Shown: one piece after another, positions 9,142 to 17,785 of the stretch
How positions within the stretch are numbered: the stretch's first letter is position 1
Layout of the letters: the number at the start of each line of letters is the position of its first letter
From: Nocardia albiluteola
Lineage (GTDB): Bacteria; Actinomycetota; Actinomycetes; Mycobacteriales; Mycobacteriaceae
Reading direction: 5' to 3'
DNA length: 64,000 bases
Assembly: GCF_018860155.1 (NCBI RefSeq)
Contig: NZ_JAHKNI010000010.1
Location: 1-64,000 of the forward strand
Notes under the pieces: generated by a model
Databases searched by the model: none
Told to the model about the DNA's origin: nothing
What the model saw: only the letters and a program-made list of their open reading frames with translations
Program-made: the position numbers and the translations under genes

Positions 9142-9468
9142 ATGTCCACATACATGAAGTACGAAGAGTCGGTGTTGACCGAACTCTCCGACCAGCTCAT
9201 CCAATTCGGCAAGGACCTCGTAGCGGAGTCCGGCAATTTCCACACCGCGGCGGGAAAACTCGGCCAGGCATGGGATGGCAACTCGGGTCTGGCCGCATTC
9301 CAGGCATCGGTCAAGAAATGGGACACCCAGTTCGGCCAGGAGGGCGATACCGGTCCGAGTACCGCGATCGGCATGATCAATTCGTTGGCCAGGGCGGTAC
9401 AGACTGCCCTGGCCAACGCGAAGGCCGCCGACACCGGCGTGCAGAACGCCTTCTCCAAGTACGAATGA
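9142..9468 (+). CDS. WXG100 protein, EsxA (ESAT-6)-like
   Basis: 108 aa, with the WXG turn at W44-D-G inside a helix-turn-helix hairpin. Like other EsxA proteins it ends without a clear Y-x-x-x-D/E signal (NAFSKYE) and probably depends on the EsxB-like partner. AGAGGA lies ~9 nt upstream of the ATG. It is the last gene before a strong hairpin and the convergent eccE. Confidence 0.86.
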   Translation: MSTYMKYEESVLTELSDQLIQFGKDLVAESGNFHTAAGKLGQAWDGNSGLAAFQASVKKWDTQFGQEGDTGPSTAIGMINSLARAVQTALANAKAADTGVQNAFSKYE

Positions 9469-9499
9469 GGCCGCCGGCCCGCTAGCTCGGCGACGATCC

Positions 9500-9529
9500 G
9501 AGGCCCGCCGCCATCCGGCGACGGGCCTC
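9500..9529. terminator. Hairpin terminator between esxA-like gene and eccE
   Basis: GAGGCCCG pairs with CGGGCCTC (8 bp), then one mismatch, then CGCC with GGCG around an ATCC loop. There is no T-run, as is usual for actinobacterial terminators. It lies between two convergent genes and could serve both. Confidence 0.7.
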
Positions 9530-9576
9530 TCGCCGTTCCTGCTTGGCTGTGCCCATTGTTTGCTCGCTGCGCTCGC

Positions 9577-11307
9577 TCACGCCGGCTGCAAGATTCGCTC
9601 CGCACCCTCGAGGTACCGCAGTTCGTCCGGGATCGACACCATGCGCACCGTCAGGTCCCCGCCCGCGGTGCGGATGTGCACCCGATCCCGCTGCTCGTTG
9701 TCCTCGACGAGCACCACATCTGCATCGAGGTCCGCCCCGGACACCTCCCCCGGTGCCCGCACGCGCACCACGGTCGCCTCCGACACCTGTCCGGTGGAGG
9801 CCACGCCGTCGTAGACGATCATCGTTGCCGCCGCGGTGTGCTCGGCGCCGCCGCCCGGGTGCGACACCGACAGCGCCTGCGGCACGCCGACCTGCCGGAC
9901 CAGCTGCTCCCAGTCCTCCGGGCGGGTACTGTGCACAATCACCTTGGCACCCAGCGCCATCGCCCGCAGCGTCTGCTGCTGCACCAGCCAGAGGCTGCCC
10001 ACGATCTCCACGCGCCGCACCGTGGGCCCGAACAGCGGTACCGCGACGCCGAATCCGTCGTCGGTGGCTCCGATCACCTGGCCGCAGCCGCCGGCCGGCA
10101 CCGTCAGCCGGGCCAGCGCCGCCGGCGGGCCGTAGGCGGCGGATGCGTGCTGCTCGCCGTCCAGCAGCACCCGGCGTTGCATCCCGGTGAGCGGCCACAG
10201 CCCCAGCTCGGACAGCCGATCACGCAGCTCACCAGGCACGGAGCCGACCGTATCGTGCCGCACCAGCGCAGTGACCGCCGCCCGCCCATCGCCGCCATCC
10301 GCCACCCGCAACCGCACCAGGGTCGACAGACCCGGCACCGCCCAGATCCCGGCCAACACGTCGGGGTTCAGCCGATCCGGCCGGACGGCATATCCGCTGA
10401 GCCGGATATCGTTGCAGCTCAGCGCATGCCAACCCTCCTGCCATCGCCCCGGCTCGATGTCGTGCTGTAGGGCCGATTCCGCCGCGCTCAGCGCCGCGGC
10501 CGGGAGCACCCGCACCCGGATCCCATGGCGGGCCAGCCGGTTGACGACCCGGCGGGTGGCCACCAGCGCGGTGCGGATGGTGCCCTCCGTACCACCGCCG
10601 CGGTTGTCGATCGCCTCGGTGTTGTCCAGCGGATCGAAGCGCAGCGCCAGCCACACCGTGCGCTCAGCCGTCGCGGGCAGCGGTCCCAGCATCCGCTCGT
10701 ACAGCCGCACCGCGTCGTGGCCGCCGCGGGTGCGCACGCCGAACGCGACGACATCGATGCAGTTCAGACGGATATCGAACTGGGACAGACAGCGCGCCAC
10801 CTCGTCCAGCGGGATCGCGTCGGCGCCGTGGATCGCGGTGGGGACGAGCAGCGTCGGCGCCACGGGCCTGGGCTCCACCTCCAGCATGGTGACCAGATAC
10901 CGGCCATCCCAGCGCATCCCGTAGCTGCCGGCTTCCGGCACCGGCACGTCGAACGGTTCCGTGGCCGCCGCACCGTCGGCGCCTCGCCCGCGCCGACAGT
11001 GCAGCGCGAGCCGCATGCCGAGAGTTTGCCACACATTTCTCCCACGCACTCGCACCGCGCCGAGCGCAGCCACCCCCGCTCCCGCGGCCACCGCAACTGC
11101 GACCGGCTCGTGCAGGGCGATCATGATGGTCCCCGCCGCCGCACCGAACGCGGCGGCGGGCAGCGCCACGGCCAACGGCAATCGATGAAATATTCCACGG
11201 GCACCGCTTTCCAATGGCGGCAACTCCCCCACCGGGCTCCCGATCGCCCCGCCGAAAATCATTTTTTCATCATTCCGCTGCAACACCGCGGTGGCAATTT
11301 CGTCCAT
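9577..11307 (-). CDS. eccE: ESX secretion core component EccE
   Basis: 576 aa. Two hydrophobic segments near the N-terminus (~residues 43-85) are followed by a large soluble domain, the layout of EccE, the periplasmic-side rim component of the ESX membrane complex. It is transcribed against the esx genes and divergently from eccB across a ~97-bp gap that must hold both promoters. In mycobacterial loci eccE usually ends the operon with mycP on the same strand; here it stands alone and reversed. The opening Met is used as the start; no strong ribosome site was seen for it. Confidence 0.85.
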   Translation of the reverse strand: MDEIATAVLQRNDEKMIFGGAIGSPVGELPPLESGARGIFHRLPLAVALPAAAFGAAAGTIMIALHEPVAVAVAAGAGVAALGAVRVRGRNVWQTLGMRLALHCRRGRGADGAAATEPFDVPVPEAGSYGMRWDGRYLVTMLEVEPRPVAPTLLVPTAIHGADAIPLDEVARCLSQFDIRLNCIDVVAFGVRTRGGHDAVRLYERMLGPLPATAERTVWLALRFDPLDNTEAIDNRGGGTEGTIRTALVATRRVVNRLARHGIRVRVLPAAALSAAESALQHDIEPGRWQEGWHALSCNDIRLSGYAVRPDRLNPDVLAGIWAVPGLSTLVRLRVADGGDGRAAVTALVRHDTVGSVPGELRDRLSELGLWPLTGMQRRVLLDGEQHASAAYGPPAALARLTVPAGGCGQVIGATDDGFGVAVPLFGPTVRRVEIVGSLWLVQQQTLRAMALGAKVIVHSTRPEDWEQLVRQVGVPQALSVSHPGGGAEHTAAATMIVYDGVASTGQVSEATVVRVRAPGEVSGADLDADVVLVEDNEQRDRVHIRTAGGDLTVRMVSIPDELRYLEGAERILQPA

Positions 11308-11404
11308 TCGGCATATCTCCCATCGGCATTCATACCCGCATTACGCTACTCTCTCATATGCCCCGCCTGTTTCGATGACTGCGGGAGTGGTGGAGGAGTA
11401 TTCA

Positions 11405-12823
11405 GTGCCGGCACAGTTGACGACGCGGGCCCAGGTCAACGGTTATCGATTTCTATTGCAGCGCTTCGAGCATGCCCTGGTGCGCCGCGATGTGCGGATG
11501 TTGCACGATCCCATGCGGATCCAATTTCGTTCCATGATTACGGGTCTGGTGCTGGCAGTGCTGTGCACCGGCGGCTGCGCCGTGCTGGCTTTCCTACGGC
11601 CGCAGGGACAGGTCGGCTCGGCCAAGATCATCATGGGCTCCGACACCGGTGCGCTGTATGTGATGGTGGACAAGACTCTGCACCCGGTGCTGAACCTGGC
11701 CTCCGCCCGGCTCATCGCCGGCAGCAGCGAGACACCGACGGCCGTCAAGGACGCCAAGCTGACGGCGCTGCCGCGCGGGCCGCTGCTCGGCATCCCCGGG
11801 GTCCCGGCGGCGCTGCCCGGGCCGGCCGACCGCGACCGGTCCAGCTGGACCCTGTGCGACGACCTGACCGCGGGCCTGCACACCACGGTGCTGTCCGGCC
11901 CGGCACAGCTGGGACCGGCGGCCCGCGAGCTGGCCACCGGCGAGGCGCTGCTGGTATCCCAGGGCGCGGCAACCTATCTCGTGTATGACGGCAAGCACGC
12001 GCGCATCGACATGGGCAATACCGCCATCGTGGCCGCGCTGGGGTTGCACGGGCTGCGGCCGCGACCGGTCGGCGACGGGCTGCTGAACGCCACCGTACCG
12101 GCACCCGACCTGACCGCTCCGGTCATCCGGGGCGCCGGTGGACCGAGCCCGCTGCGGTGGGGAAATCTCGTTGTGGGCGCGGTAGTCCGGGTCGACGGCG
12201 TCAACAGCACGTCGCTGTATGTCGTGCTGGCCAACGGCATCCAGAAGCTGTCGCCGTTCGCCGCGGAGGTGGTGCGCACCGCCGGTTCCCTGGGGATGGC
12301 CGAGATCGGGCTGGTACCGCCCGACGCCGTAGCCGGCGTGCCGGTGGTGGACGACCTTGCGGTGGACCAGTTTCCGGTGCAGGCGCCACATATCGTGTCC
12401 GCCGACGACCAGCCGGTGGCATGCGCGAGCTGGTCGCGCGGCCGGCACGATCCGATCGCGCGGCTCGGGCTCCTGGTGGGCAAGCAGGTGCCGCTGGCCG
12501 AGGACATGCATCCGGTCACGCTGGTCGACGGCGGACACGGCCGCAGCGCGGACGCCGTCTACATCCCGCCGTCGTCCGGCGAATTCGTCCAGGTGACCGG
12601 CATCGAGCCGGACAGCACCCGGCGCGAGGTGCTGTTCTACATCACCGACACCGGCGTGCGGTTCGGCATCCCCGACGCCGCCACGGCCGGCATGCTGGGC
12701 CTGTCCGACCCGAAACTCGCGCCCTGGCAGATCATCAGCCGGCTACCCGCCGGCCCGATGCTGGACCGCCAGTCCGCGCTGGTCGCCCACGACACCCTGG
12801 GTAACGGCGCTCGAGGGCAGTGA
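11405..12823 (+). CDS. eccB: ESX secretion core component EccB
   Basis: 472 aa from the GTG at 11405, chosen because GGAGGAG lies 6 nt upstream and the protein then opens PAQLTTRAQVNGYRFLLQR, the conserved EccB start. A short basic cytosolic helix is followed by one membrane segment (~residues 47-65) and a long extracytoplasmic region of repeats that form the outer part of the ESX complex. The R-R-D-V-R-M-L-H stretch before the membrane helix is family-typical. Three glycosyltransferase-like genes follow on the same strand, which is unusual. Confidence 0.9.
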   Translation: MPAQLTTRAQVNGYRFLLQRFEHALVRRDVRMLHDPMRIQFRSMITGLVLAVLCTGGCAVLAFLRPQGQVGSAKIIMGSDTGALYVMVDKTLHPVLNLASARLIAGSSETPTAVKDAKLTALPRGPLLGIPGVPAALPGPADRDRSSWTLCDDLTAGLHTTVLSGPAQLGPAARELATGEALLVSQGAATYLVYDGKHARIDMGNTAIVAALGLHGLRPRPVGDGLLNATVPAPDLTAPVIRGAGGPSPLRWGNLVVGAVVRVDGVNSTSLYVVLANGIQKLSPFAAEVVRTAGSLGMAEIGLVPPDAVAGVPVVDDLAVDQFPVQAPHIVSADDQPVACASWSRGRHDPIARLGLLVGKQVPLAEDMHPVTLVDGGHGRSADAVYIPPSSGEFVQVTGIEPDSTRREVLFYITDTGVRFGIPDAATAGMLGLSDPKLAPWQIISRLPAGPMLDRQSALVAHDTLGNGARGQ

Positions 12824-12903
12824 CAGGCGGCAACGACCGCGCATTTTCGCCCGGACCACCGCAGACCGGGCTTCGACCAGTACCGACGAATGTGAGTGAA
12901 CGG

Positions 12904-13977
12904 ATGAGATTCCACGTAGCCGCCCTGCCACACACGCAGACCACCAAACACTTCTCGCCGTGCGCCTACACCCAGAAGGTGCGCAAGTTCTGCGACATGA
13001 TGACCGGTCTCGGGCACGAGGTGTTCCTGTACGCGGGGCAGGACAACGAGGCCGCATGCACCGAGCTGATCACCGTCGTGAGCAAGGACGATCAGCGCGA
13101 GTGGTTCGGTGAGAAGACCCTCGCCGACGGATTCGATTGGTTCTCCTGGAACGCCGCCGACCGGCACTGGCTGATCACCAATGCCCGCACCATCGCCGAG
13201 ATCTCCAAGCGCAAGCAACCGCGCGACATCATCTGTGCCATCGGCGGATCCGGCCAGAAGCAGCTCGCCGATGCCTTCCCCGAGCTGCAGACCGTCGAAT
13301 ACGGCGTCGGCTACAGCGGCGTGTTCGCCAAGTACCGGGTCTTCGAAAGCTACACCTGGATGCACGCGGTGCACGGCGCGCGCACCTCCGTGCAGAAGAT
13401 CATGTCCGAACGTGGTCAGTTCTACGACGCGGTGATCCCCAACTACTTCGAAGTCGAGGACTTTCCGTACTCCGCGGAAAAAGACGACTACTTCCTGTTC
13501 ATCGGCCGCCTGATCGAGGCCAAGGGCTACCAGATCGCCGTCGACACCTGCAAGCGGCTGGACGCGAAACTGATCGTCGCCGGCGCCGGCCGGCCGCCGG
13601 AGTACGGCGAATACGCCGGTGTCGTGGACGTCGAACGACGCGGCGAGCTGATGAGCCGGGCCCGGGCGGTGTTCGTACCCTCGCTGTATCTGGAGCCGTT
13701 CGGCGGCGTGCACGCCGAGGCCATGCTGTGCGGGACCCCGGTGATCACCACCGACTGGGGTGCGTTCAGCGAGACGGTGCAACAGGGCGTACATGGCTAC
13801 CGGTGCCGCACGATGCGCGAGTTCTGCAACGCCGCCGAGTCGGTCGGCAAGCTCGACTACCAGGAGATCCGGGACTACGCCAGGTCCAGGTTCTCCACCG
13901 AGGCCGTGGCCCAGCAGTACGACGACTACTTCCAGCGGCTGCAAACCCTGTGGGGCGACGGCTTCTACACCCTGTAG
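12904..13977 (+). CDS. GT4-type (group 1) glycosyltransferase
   Basis: 357 aa. The C-terminal half is a Rossmann-like GT-B domain with EPFGGVHAEAM near residue 263, the E-x7-E motif that binds the nucleotide-sugar phosphate in GT4 enzymes, followed by LCGTPVITTDWGAF. A retaining glycosyl transfer from a nucleotide sugar is expected; the acceptor is unknown. The ATG was chosen because the protein then starts at the GT-B N-terminal strand (MRFHVAALPH). It lies 80 nt after eccB and 7 nt before the next glycosyltransferase-like gene, so it is probably co-transcribed with eccB. No membrane segment is visible. Confidence 0.8.
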   Translation: MRFHVAALPHTQTTKHFSPCAYTQKVRKFCDMMTGLGHEVFLYAGQDNEAACTELITVVSKDDQREWFGEKTLADGFDWFSWNAADRHWLITNARTIAEISKRKQPRDIICAIGGSGQKQLADAFPELQTVEYGVGYSGVFAKYRVFESYTWMHAVHGARTSVQKIMSERGQFYDAVIPNYFEVEDFPYSAEKDDYFLFIGRLIEAKGYQIAVDTCKRLDAKLIVAGAGRPPEYGEYAGVVDVERRGELMSRARAVFVPSLYLEPFGGVHAEAMLCGTPVITTDWGAFSETVQQGVHGYRCRTMREFCNAAESVGKLDYQEIRDYARSRFSTEAVAQQYDDYFQRLQTLWGDGFYTL

Positions 13978-13984
13978 GTCCCGC

Positions 13985-14842
13985 GTGCAGTTCAACGTCA
14001 CACTGGCGGATCCGCGGCTGGTCACGCCGGCCTTCGACGACGTGCTGATCGCCGTCACCGCCGGGCTTCGCGATCTCGGCCACACCACGGTGAACGCCGG
14101 TGGGCACAGCCCCGACCGGGTCGACGTGGTGTTCGGTTATCACCTTGCCGCACAGCGCTTTCCCGGCCGCTGCGTGGCCTATCAGCTGGAGCCGGTCTGC
14201 GACGCCACCATCCGCCAGGGCCAGGTGCCGGTGGAGCTGTTGCGCCCCAACGTGGTGTGGGACTACTCCCGGCGCAACGTCGAGCAGTTGCTCCGGCACG
14301 GGATCCAGGCGCACTACGTACCCTTCGGCTTCCATCCCCGCCTGCAACGCGTCGCCCCGGCCCCTGAGCAGGACATCGACGTGCTCTTCTACGGCAGCCT
14401 CACCGCGCGCCGGCTGGCGATCATCAGCGCGCTGCGCCGGGCGGGGCTGCGAGTGGCCCCGGTCAGCGGCAGCTACGGCGAACAGCTGGATCCTGTCATC
14501 GCCCGGGCCAAGGTGGTACTGAACCTGCACTCCTACCGCGAATACCGGGTGCTGGAATCCGTGCGGGTCGGCTACTTGCTCAGCAACCGCAAGGCCGTGG
14601 TCGCCGAGGTCAACGCCGGCGACGACCACGACGACCTGGCCGCCGGCATCGCGGCGGTCCGCTATCCCGAATTGGTCGATGCCTGTGTGGAACTCGTCCG
14701 CGACGACGCGGCCCGCACCGCGCTCGAGGCGGCGGGTTTCGCCGTGATCACCGGCCGCCCCATGACCGCCGTCCTCGACGCGGTGCTGCACACCGCCGCG
14801 GCCCTCGACCCGCTGGCCGGTGCCTGGGGCCCCCGCATCTGA
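13985..14842 (+). CDS. CgeB-like glycosyltransferase-type protein (tandem copy A)
   Basis: 285 aa from a GTG 7 nt after the preceding stop. It contains ...EQDIDVLFYGS, a strand-helix pattern, and ARAKVVLNLHSYREYRVLE followed by VRVGYLLSNRKAVV. This pattern is typical of CgeB-like/Glyco_trans_1_2 GT-B proteins. The next gene is a tandem paralogue of the same length. It may modify a sugar or a secreted protein; the acceptor and donor cannot be told from sequence. Confidence 0.68.
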   Translation: MQFNVTLADPRLVTPAFDDVLIAVTAGLRDLGHTTVNAGGHSPDRVDVVFGYHLAAQRFPGRCVAYQLEPVCDATIRQGQVPVELLRPNVVWDYSRRNVEQLLRHGIQAHYVPFGFHPRLQRVAPAPEQDIDVLFYGSLTARRLAIISALRRAGLRVAPVSGSYGEQLDPVIARAKVVLNLHSYREYRVLESVRVGYLLSNRKAVVAEVNAGDDHDDLAAGIAAVRYPELVDACVELVRDDAARTALEAAGFAVITGRPMTAVLDAVLHTAAALDPLAGAWGPRI

Positions 14843-14885
14843 CCACACTCCCCGGGCCGAATCACGCTGGAAAGGACCAACTGTC

Positions 14886-15743
14886 GTGCACTTCACCGTC
14901 GCCCTAGCCGACCGGCAACCACTCACCGCCTGTTTCCACGACGTGATGATCGCCATCGCGGGCGGCCTGCGGCAGCTCGGCCATACCGCCGTGGACTCCC
15001 ACGGCTTCGACCCGGACCGGATCACCATCGCGTTCGGGTACTACCGCACCATCGACCGGTTCCCTGAGCGCTCGGTCGTCTATCAGCTGGAGCCGGTATG
15101 CGACTGGACACTGCGCCGCGGTCAGGTACCGGTGGATGCATTGCGCCGCAACGTGGTATGGGATTACTCCCGCTACAACGTCGAGCAGCTGCGGCGATGC
15201 GGCGTCGAAGCGCATTATGTGCCGATCGGCCACCATCCCTGCCTGCAGCGGGTCGTCCCGGCACCCGAGCAGGACATCGACGTGCTGTTCTACGGTGCCC
15301 CCACGGCCCGGCGCCGGCTGATTCTCAACGAGCTGCGCCGCCGCGGCCTGCGCACCGTCGCGGTGCACGATATCTTCGGCGCGGCACTGGATCCGATCAT
15401 CGCCCGGGCCAAGGTCGTGCTGAACATCCATTCGCTGCGGCAGTACCATCCACTGGAATCGGTACGCGTCGGCTACTTGCTGAGCAACACCAAAGCCGTT
15501 GTCGCCGAGCTCAACCGGGACGACGATGACGACGATCTGGCCGCCGGGATCGCCGGCGTGCCCTATCCGCGGCTGGTGGACACCTGTATCGGACTGGTCC
15601 GCGACGACGCGGCCCGCTCGGCCCTGGCCGCGGCCGGCCACCGGATCATCTCCGCCCGTCCCACGGCCGCCGTCCTCGACGCGGTCTTGCACACCGCCGC
15701 GGCACTGGACCCGCTGGCCGGCGCCTGGGGCCCGCGCTGGTAG
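14886..15743 (+). CDS. CgeB-like glycosyltransferase-type protein (tandem copy B)
   Basis: 285 aa from a GTG at 14886, preceded by GGAAAGGA. It is clearly paralogous to copy A over its full length (shared QLEPVCD, VVWDYSR, EQDIDVLFYG, IARAKVVLN, ESVRVGYLLSN, and the identical end LDPLAGAWGPR). It therefore arose by tandem duplication followed by divergence. An acidic D-D-D-D-D-D run stands near residue 215 where copy A has DDHDD. It is the last gene of the eccB-glycosyltransferase unit and ends 9 nt before the convergent eccA stop. Confidence 0.68.
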   Translation: MHFTVALADRQPLTACFHDVMIAIAGGLRQLGHTAVDSHGFDPDRITIAFGYYRTIDRFPERSVVYQLEPVCDWTLRRGQVPVDALRRNVVWDYSRYNVEQLRRCGVEAHYVPIGHHPCLQRVVPAPEQDIDVLFYGAPTARRRLILNELRRRGLRTVAVHDIFGAALDPIIARAKVVLNIHSLRQYHPLESVRVGYLLSNTKAVVAELNRDDDDDDLAAGIAGVPYPRLVDTCIGLVRDDAARSALAAAGHRIISARPTAAVLDAVLHTAAALDPLAGAWGPRW

Positions 15744-15752
15744 GCACTGTGC

Positions 15753-17567
15753 CTAGGAGAGCGCGCCGAGCACATTCTCCAGTGCCTTGGCCATGTCGGC
15801 CGCCTCGATCCGCATCAGCACCTCCGAGTCCACCGCCCGCAGATCCACGTCCTCGTCCATGGCAAGGCGATATTCCCGCTCCTCCTCGGCACTTTCGATG
15901 GCGTTGCGGATGAACCGGCCGTTGCCCGCGATGTCGACACCCCGGCGCGGCAGGCCGCTCTGATCGACCCGGTCGGCGTCGTAGAGCTCCACGCACGCCG
16001 CCCGCAACAGCCCGATCGCCGCGTCGGACACGGTGGAATCACGCCGCGACGCGATGAACCGGCCGATCTCGCACAGCTCATCGGGAGTGTAGGAGTCGAA
16101 CTTGACGCGCTTGGCGAACCGGGACGCCAGGCCGTCGTTGGCGGCCAGGAACCGATCGATCTCGCCGTCGTACCCGGCGATGATCACGACCAGCCGATCG
16201 CGGTCGTTCTCCATGCGCGCCAGCAGGGTGTCCACCGCCTCTCGGCCGAACGCGTCGCCGCCGGAGAGGCCGGACTGGATCAGGGTGTAGGCCTCGTCGA
16301 CGAACAGCACCCCGTCCATCGCGCTGTCGATCAGCTTGTTGGTCTTGATCGCCGTGGAACCCAGGTGCTGGCCGACGAAATCGGCGCGCTTGGTCTCCAC
16401 TACCTTGTCGGTCTTCAGCAGCCCGAGCCCGCAGTAGATCTTCGCTACGACCCGCGCGATGGTGGTCTTGCCGGTACCGGGCGGGCCGGTGAAGGCCAGA
16501 TGCTGGCCGCGTGGCATGCTGTTGAGCCCCTTCTCCGCGCGGATCTTGGCCAGCGTCGCCGAGGACTGCAGCTTGGCGACCTGAACCTTCACCCCGCCCA
16601 GCCCGATCTGCGCCTCGAGTTCGGCCCGCGCCGCCGCCAGGATCGCCTCAGCCCGGTCCTGATGCTCCTGCTCGGCAACGTCTTCCAACGAGGGCGCCGA
16701 CGCCGGATCCCAACGGTCGGTGCGGGATTCGATGTTCTCCCGGGCGGTCAGCACGATCCGGAACTTCGGGTCGCGCAGCGCCTGCACATTGGCCTCGAAG
16801 TCGGGGACCTGGGTGTAGACCAGCTCGAACAGCGCCCGCGCCGCATCCTCGTTGCCCTGCTCGCGCAGGCAGAGGCCGCGGCAGTACATCGCGGCGGTGC
16901 GCGCGGCCGGGATCGGCCCGTGCTCGGCCAGCTCCAGCCGCCGGATCGCCTCCCCGAACAGTCCGAGATGCGCGCAGGCGGTGCCGACCATGACATGAGC
17001 ACCGGCGGCAAGGTAGGGATCCTGCCAGTCCGCCGAACCGGCCAGTACCGACATCACGTCGGGCCAGCGCTGGGTGTTGAAGTGCAGCACCGCCCGCGCG
17101 TAGGCGCACACTCGGTCGTCGACGGCGCGGTCCGGGTCCTCGTCCGGCCGGTGCCGGCGTTGCTCCAGCTCGTCGAACACGCGTTCCGCGTCGTCGTACT
17201 GCCGATCGTTCAGCAGCTGCACGGCGTGCGCGAGCCAGACCTCGGTGAGGTTGGCGATGGGGTAGTCGATGTACTGGCCGATCTGGAACCGGCCGGCCAG
17301 CGCCCGGGGCGCCAGCCCGATCCGGCGCTGCTCGCGCAGCAGCGAGGCCGAGGTCCGGCGCAGGTTGGCGAGCACCTCCGCGGTAGCCTCCCCGGCCGCC
17401 GCGCGGCCGAGCCAGGCGTCGCACATGTCCGGATCGAGTTCGGCGGCACGCCGGAACGCGACCTTGGCGTAATCCAAATTCCTTACGGCGTGCTGGCCGT
17501 CGACCGGCAACCCCAGCGACAGCACACCCGCGTCGAAGATCTGTTGTGCTTGCCGAATAGCGGACAT
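15753..17567 (-). CDS. eccA: ESX cytosolic AAA+ ATPase EccA
   Basis: 604 aa from the ATG at 17567, preceded by AGGGAG; a GTG at 17624 would add 19 residues but has no ribosome site. An N-terminal TPR-like helical half is followed by a CbxX/CfqX-type AAA+ domain with Walker A GPPGTGKT (~residue 360) and Walker B VLFVDEAY (~residue 422). EccA acts in the cytosol, where it is thought to handle substrates or recycle EspG chaperones. It is divergent from eccD across a 218-bp gap. All catalytic motifs look intact. Confidence 0.92.
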   Translation of the reverse strand: MSAIRQAQQIFDAGVLSLGLPVDGQHAVRNLDYAKVAFRRAAELDPDMCDAWLGRAAAGEATAEVLANLRRTSASLLREQRRIGLAPRALAGRFQIGQYIDYPIANLTEVWLAHAVQLLNDRQYDDAERVFDELEQRRHRPDEDPDRAVDDRVCAYARAVLHFNTQRWPDVMSVLAGSADWQDPYLAAGAHVMVGTACAHLGLFGEAIRRLELAEHGPIPAARTAAMYCRGLCLREQGNEDAARALFELVYTQVPDFEANVQALRDPKFRIVLTARENIESRTDRWDPASAPSLEDVAEQEHQDRAEAILAAARAELEAQIGLGGVKVQVAKLQSSATLAKIRAEKGLNSMPRGQHLAFTGPPGTGKTTIARVVAKIYCGLGLLKTDKVVETKRADFVGQHLGSTAIKTNKLIDSAMDGVLFVDEAYTLIQSGLSGGDAFGREAVDTLLARMENDRDRLVVIIAGYDGEIDRFLAANDGLASRFAKRVKFDSYTPDELCEIGRFIASRRDSTVSDAAIGLLRAACVELYDADRVDQSGLPRRGVDIAGNGRFIRNAIESAEEEREYRLAMDEDVDLRAVDSEVLMRIEAADMAKALENVLGALS

Positions 17568-17722
17568 GCTCGAAACCGCTCCCTGAAGGTGAACCGAAAA
17601 CTCCCGCCGAGACCGGTAGTTCACTGTCCGTTACTGCTACGGCCGGGTCCGGCATATGGATATTGCCACGCCGCCGGTGGCACCGCCCCGCCCCGGCATC
17701 ATTTCCGCATCAAGTCGGAAAC

Positions 17723-17737
17723 CGTTGCGGCGCAACG
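17723..17737. promoter_or_regulatory. Perfect inverted repeat upstream of eccD
   Basis: CGTTGCG-G-CGCAACG is a perfect 7-bp palindrome with a 1-bp centre, 48 nt before the eccD start and in the eccA/eccD divergent gap. TACGTT just downstream could be part of a -10 element. A candidate operator for the eccD-mycP-eccC unit; the binding protein is unknown. Confidence 0.4.
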
Positions 17738-17785
17738 TCTGATACGTTCCACAACCGCACGACCCGAGATGTAGGAGTTCGTCCA

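Noticed and set aside
9541..9580. TGCTCGCTGCGCTCGCTCA as a mobile-element end or operator
   Set aside because: This G/C-rich near-palindrome is common at gene ends in such genomes and overlaps the eccE stop; no partner copy or target duplication was seen.
12820..12903. Longer N-terminus for the GT4 glycosyltransferase
   Set aside because: The extra residues lack similarity and overlap the eccB stop; the protein fold begins at the ATG at 12904.
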